A DNA stretch of 64,000 nt from Cepaea nemoralis (taxonomy: Eukaryota; Mollusca; Gastropoda; Stylommatophora; Helicidae). Location of the stretch: contig JACEFZ010021781.1 in assembly GCA_014155875.1 (NCBI GenBank), positions 380,501 through 444,500 on the forward strand, read 5' to 3'. The notes beneath the pieces are model-generated. The model ran no database searches, was not told where the DNA came from, and saw only the letters and a program-made list of their open reading frames with translations. This document shows positions 57,497-64,000 of this stretch, piece by piece. The position numbers and the translations under genes were made by a program. Position 1 is the stretch's first letter, and each line of letters begins with the position of its first letter.

Positions 57497-57959
57497 TCGG
57501 ATGAAGACCTCCTGTTGTCCAACATCAGTGTGATGTCATACAGGACCTGAGGTTTGCGTGAGTATCCGTTGTCCCATGTCTGGCTTATTGGTGTGCAAAC
57601 TGGTGGTTCCTTGCCGTGCAGGCAGATACTCCCCGACTTCGGAAGAATCAGCCATCCTACCACGTTAGCCAAGACCCCGAAGGGACCTGTTGCCCAGGAC
57701 GCACGGTGAGGACGTGTTAGTAGGTCTTGGCCAGTATAAAACCTGGCCCTGGTGCCTTGGAAACACCTTCGCGTCCCAGGTCAATGATAACTACAGATGG
57801 AACACGTGACATAGAGATAACACACGGAATAATCGAAGCCCAAACAGCGTATTTTATAGATGTGATATACCGTGTGCCCGTGGATCGCCACACTCATTAA
57901 AGACAGTAGGGAGAAATTATAAGTCGTGTTTACGTAGAATGATAAGAACCCCATCACCA

Positions 57960-58193
57960 CAACAGTGAGAGTCCCCCAGGACGGCTAACCTGGTTTTAAA
58001 TAACGCCCGCTAAAGTCGGATGTGTTGGCCTAAGGGATTTGGCCCAAACGTGCATACAGAGACACACCTCAATTACGTCTGGAAAAAACAACAACACTCC
58101 CGGATGAACGAAGAAGAAGAAGAAGAAGAAGAAGAAGAAGAAGAAGAAGAAGAAGAAGAAGAAGAAGAAGAAGAAGAAGAAGAAGAAGAAGAA
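57960..58193 (+). mobile_element. SINE-D copy with expanded (GAA)n tail, intron 1
   Basis: CCAGGACGGCTAACCTGG, CGCCCGCTAAAGTCGGATG, GTTGGCCTAAGGGATTTGG, AATTACGTCTGGAAAA and CCCGGATGAACGAAG, followed by about 85 bp of GAA. Glu-rich and Ser-rich frames over the tail are artefacts. No pol III boxes are clear in the head, so the family's origin is unknown. Confidence 0.82.
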
Positions 58194-58533
58194 TCCCATG
58201 GACGGCTAAAAAGACAATTTCCAAGTGCTGTAAGGTGACACTTTACAAAGATTACCTTCAGGGCAAAGAGAATGGTCATATCATCAGATACGAGGGTCTG
58301 GAGAAGGTTGTGAGAATAGTGAAAATCGAGGTATTAGAGACAAGGCCGACAGGGTTAGAGAATAAGGGAAGAGCTGACAGCGTGGTATGGATGATGTGTA
58401 GTCGAACTGATCAAGAATGGAGGTGACACATATTGGTGAAGGAATATGATTGCATACAGAACTCGGCACGGATGATTATAATATATATCAATGTCAGTAT
58501 GTCTACCTGCCTAGTTGTCTGTCACATTATGTA

Positions 58534-58537
<4 letters not shown>

Positions 58538-58581
<44 letters not shown>
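58538..58581. repeat. (TG)n microsatellite
   Basis: About 22 TG units within intron 1. Flanking sequence to 58765 shows nothing recognised. Confidence 0.95.
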
Positions 58582-58587
<6 letters not shown>

Positions 58588-58841
58588 CCTGCCTGTTTGT
58601 TTATCTATCATTATGTCTATCTGTGTGGTGTATGCAAGGTGTATGCATTTTACGTCAGTGAATTCCATTGCTAATTAATTGTATATTAAATTTAGCACGA
58701 CAGCCTTAAAAAGGTATTGATTATCTTCACTTATATGCACGATTCTCTAGAACTGTATCATTGAATGCACGCTTGGTTCTTCTTCTTATAGTCCATGTCA
58801 TGTGGCGTTGGTGATCATGTCTTTCCACTGTCATCTGTCTC

Positions 58842-61760
<2,919 letters not shown>

Positions 61761-61769
61761 ACGCGGTGT

Positions 61770-61870
61770 AAAATATACTACTTTAACGCATTGACCTGTT
61801 TCAGATTGGTTCTAGTCACTTTGATGTTGCGTTTGGGTAGATAATTATTCTTTGTAATAGCCATTACTAC
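61770..61870 (-). mobile_element. Small RTE fragment just upstream of exon 2
   Basis: ACGCATTGACCTGTTTCAGA, GATGTTGCGTTTGGGTAGA and TTTGTAATAGCCATTACT match 62770-62860 in the same orientation. The end lies about 50 bp before the splice acceptor. Confidence 0.65.
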
Positions 61871-61924
61871 TGTTATTCTATAATATATATTATATAAATC
61901 TACTTGTTTTAACATTGTATACAG

Positions 61925-62104
61925 GATTGCGAGCATATATCCCAAAGATGTCTTTTGAAAAGCATTTGACCAAGGTAGATACGCTCCGACTTGCAATAGG
62001 ATATATAGCCTTCCTCTCAGGCGTGGTGCAGTCAGACATCTGTGGCAAGGGAAGCAGCCATGTACAAGCAGAAACAAAGAAAGTAATCATCCGCAGCCCT
62101 AACA
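61925..62104 (+). CDS. ptf1a-like: Ptf1a/Fer1-like bHLH transcription factor, exon 2
   Basis: A good acceptor (polypyrimidine-poor but TTTTAACATTGTATACAG) precedes GATTGCGAGC, which joins exon 1 in phase to give EG-LRAYIP. The exon encodes the loop and helix 2: [37 protein letters not shown], then [20 protein letters not shown]. The KVII segment after the bHLH is a known feature of Ptf1a. A perfect donor GTGAGT lies at 62105-62110, phase 1, implying at least one more exon beyond the window. Reading through instead gives NSE then TAG at 62110. The loop (KMSFEKHLT) is more divergent than the near-invariant TLPYEKRLS of known Ptf1a proteins. Confidence 0.85.
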
Positions 62105-62214
62105 GTGAGTAGCAAATGTTTCTAGTTTTGTTGACGGGCAGATGCCTGCCGCACTATTGGAAATCAATCTATCTGTATGTCTTGGCACCAAGATAGTGTA
62201 ATCCACTTCTATGT

Positions 62215-63142
62215 CTTGCTAGTTCTTCTTATACGAGTACATGCCGTGTGACGTTGGTGGTCATGCCTGTGCACAGAAATCTGTCTCATGCGCTGCCAAT
62301 CATTTCTGATGCTTATGTTCTTTCATGTCATAATGTCAAACTGCTCAGTATCTCTTGTCTCCCTCTGCCTTCCCTCCCTTCTTTCCCTTTCTCATGACAT
62401 GCCCAAAGAATTTGAACAGTTTTCTTTTGATGCGCGTAACCGGTTCTCTTTGTGAGTTAAACTCTTTCAATTTATCTTCATTGCTCTTTCTCTCAGTCCC
62501 CAGTGTTTTCATACTTCTTCTATAAAACCACACCTCCATAGCTTTCACTTAATTTCTCATTTATCTGATAACCGGCAATGATTCGATCCCATAATCAGGA
62601 TTGACTCAACATAGCTTTCATTATTTCTTTACTTTACCTCGACTTGACAAAGATAAACTAAAGAAAATATTTTCCATTTTGTAAAATGCTCCGTTTGCTT
62701 GGGTTATTATACATTTAACCTCCTTAATGCATCTTCCACCTGCAGTTATTTAAGTAAGTATTCAAGTGCTTAAATACATTGACAGATTTCAGATTTGTTC
62801 CATTCACTTTCATGTAGCATTTGGGTACATAACTTTCCTTCGTAATAGCCATTAATTCTGTTTTTCTGTCTTTCAGACCAAATCCTGTGTTTTAATTATA
62901 AATCATTTCTTGTGACTTTGTTTTATTTTCAGCGACCAAAATCATTTCACCAGCAATACACAGGTTGTTTACATCATGCTCACCAACCGACACTCCGGGC
63001 ATGCCTTGTGTCTATCTCAGACCATGATAGTACACAACCTTGCCTCACACTTTCTTTAATGCGTTGAAAGTTCCCAATTGATTGTCAATTCTTATGGCTG
63101 CTACTTGTTGCCAACGCACATTATTTATTATTCTTAGATCTT
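62215..63142 (-). mobile_element. RTE-A-like fragments downstream of exon 2
   Basis: A minus-strand frame (62548-62345) reads MKAMEVWFYRRSMKTLGTE and RKLFKFFGHVMRKGKKGG, a LINE C-terminus. Decayed RT sequence from 62560 to 63142 includes GVSVGEHDVNNLC-like and NRIDNQLGTF-like pieces. The region is cut at 63142 by the next element. Confidence 0.65.
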
Positions 63143-64000
63143 TACCATCTTCTTCTTCTTCAGCATTCCGAGCCATTGAGGTTCTTTGCTGCAAATACAA
63201 TCTGTCTCCATTCGTCTCTCTGGTGGACCTTCTCTTGCCAGTCGTTGATTCCAAGTGCTTGTAGGTCTGTATGTATATTATCTCTCCACCACCTTCTTGG
63301 TCTACCTCGGGGTCTACGGTCATTTATTTCCTGAGTGTAAGCGAGTTTTGTTTCCCTATTATCTTCCATTCTTTCTATATGCCCCAGCCATTGTAGTCTA
63401 TTAGCCTTCATGATACCAGTGATTAGCGGGGACAAATCATAAATGTCTTTGTTACTTCTTCTTTTCCACTCTCCACTTTGTGTATCCCTAATGGGTCCAA
63501 AGATGCGTCTTAAAATTTTGTTCTCAAAGGTTTGTAACAAGGCTTCGTCTCCTTTCGTTGTACTCCAGGTTTCAGAGCCATACAGCACAACTGGTCTGAT
63601 CAGTGTTTTGTATATTGTGATTTTGGTGTTACGAGATAGCGCCTTTGATTTTAGTAGATGTTGTAGTGCATAGTATATCTTATTTCCAGAGTTGATTCTA
63701 GTTTGTATTTCTTCCCTTATGATGTTGGAGCAGTTGAAGATTGTACCCAGGTATTTGTATGTTTCCGTTCTTTTAATGATCATATTATCTATTTGTATGT
63801 GGCCAGAGTTTTTAGCCATTCCGTCTCTTGAAATTACCATATATTCTGTCTTATCTTGGTTGATAACCAGCCCCATCTGTTGGGCTTTTTCCTTTAAGTG
63901 AGTCAATATTTCTAATGTCTTTTGTTCACTTTGCCCTATAATATCTATATCATCTGCATAACCAAGCAGCTTGGATGTTCCTCCAATATCACATTCCTCC
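63143..64000 (-). mobile_element. RTE-C LINE 3' part, running off the window
   Basis: The minus strand at 63960-63930 reads GYADDIDIIGQSEQKT, the catalytic palm. An open frame of 248 residues (63906-63160) follows with YKYLGTIFNCSNIIREE, YKTLIRPVVLYGSETWS, ILRRIFGPIRDTQSGEW, RLQWLGHIERMEDNR, RPRGRPRRWWRDNIHTDLQ and DEWRQIVFAAKNLNG. A GAAG-type tail lies at 63143-63160. This is the longest intact LINE frame in the window and the least decayed; its N-terminal part lies beyond 64000. Confidence 0.85.

Noticed and set aside
57017..57550. 177-residue frame in intron 1 as an alternative exon
   Set aside because: Its length comes from the CA microsatellite and a SINE-D copy; there are no conserved motifs.
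62105..62112. bHLH protein ending at the TAG at 62110
   Set aside because: The codons before it coincide with a perfect GTGAGT donor, and Ptf1a proteins continue after the KVII segment; retained only as an alternative.

Overview
This is eukaryotic, almost certainly metazoan DNA: there are no operons or ribosome binding sites, a spliced developmental transcription factor gene is present, and microsatellites, tRNA-headed SINEs and several LINE clades fill the rest. The mixture (RTE, I/Jockey-type LINEs with RNase H, Penelope, a Ty3/gypsy element of the Gmr1 type, hAT and mariner remnants) suggests an invertebrate, perhaps marine, but nothing fixes the species. RTE-A/B/C, LINE-I, LINE-J and SINE-A to SINE-D are labels used here for families compared only within this window.

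The one confidently recognised cellular gene is a Ptf1a/Fer1-like bHLH factor on the + strand: exon 1 at 56245-56620, a 5.3-kb repeat-filled intron, exon 2 at 61925-62104, with any further exon beyond the window. A weaker candidate is a terminal exon at 3865 followed by an AT-rich possible 3' UTR ending near the AATAAA at 5080.

Layout. 0.5-3.6 kb: LINE-I end, mariner-type MITE, and a minisatellite in three blocks whose unit contains a 3' splice-site-like motif. 6.4-12.4 kb: CT and poly-C tracts, SINEs, two minus-strand RTE-A copies. 13.0-14.4 kb: a 37-bp minisatellite with 111-bp higher-order structure. 15.5-20.3 kb: SINEs, short tandem arrays and a 670-bp CT tract. 21.78-29.52 kb: a 7.74-kb LTR retrotransposon on the minus strand with integrase upstream of reverse transcriptase (Gmr1-type order), bounded by a 5-bp target duplication and splitting an older RTE copy. 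30.8-38.9 kb: a nest in which an RTE-A copy carries a SINE and a LINE-J, and the LINE-J carries a solo LTR. 39.2-40.3 kb: Penelope-like element end with a GIY-YIG domain. 41-53.6 kb: LINE-I, RTE-B, RTE-A, SINE-C and SINE-D fragments, a second solo LTR and a DDE transposase tail. 55.06-55.49 kb: hAT-type MITE. 56.2-64 kb: the bHLH gene and its transposon-filled intron.

Nearly all coding segments are relics with frameshifts and stops. The value of the window lies in its insertion history, which can be read from target-site duplications, and in shared sequence modules linking SINEs to LINEs.
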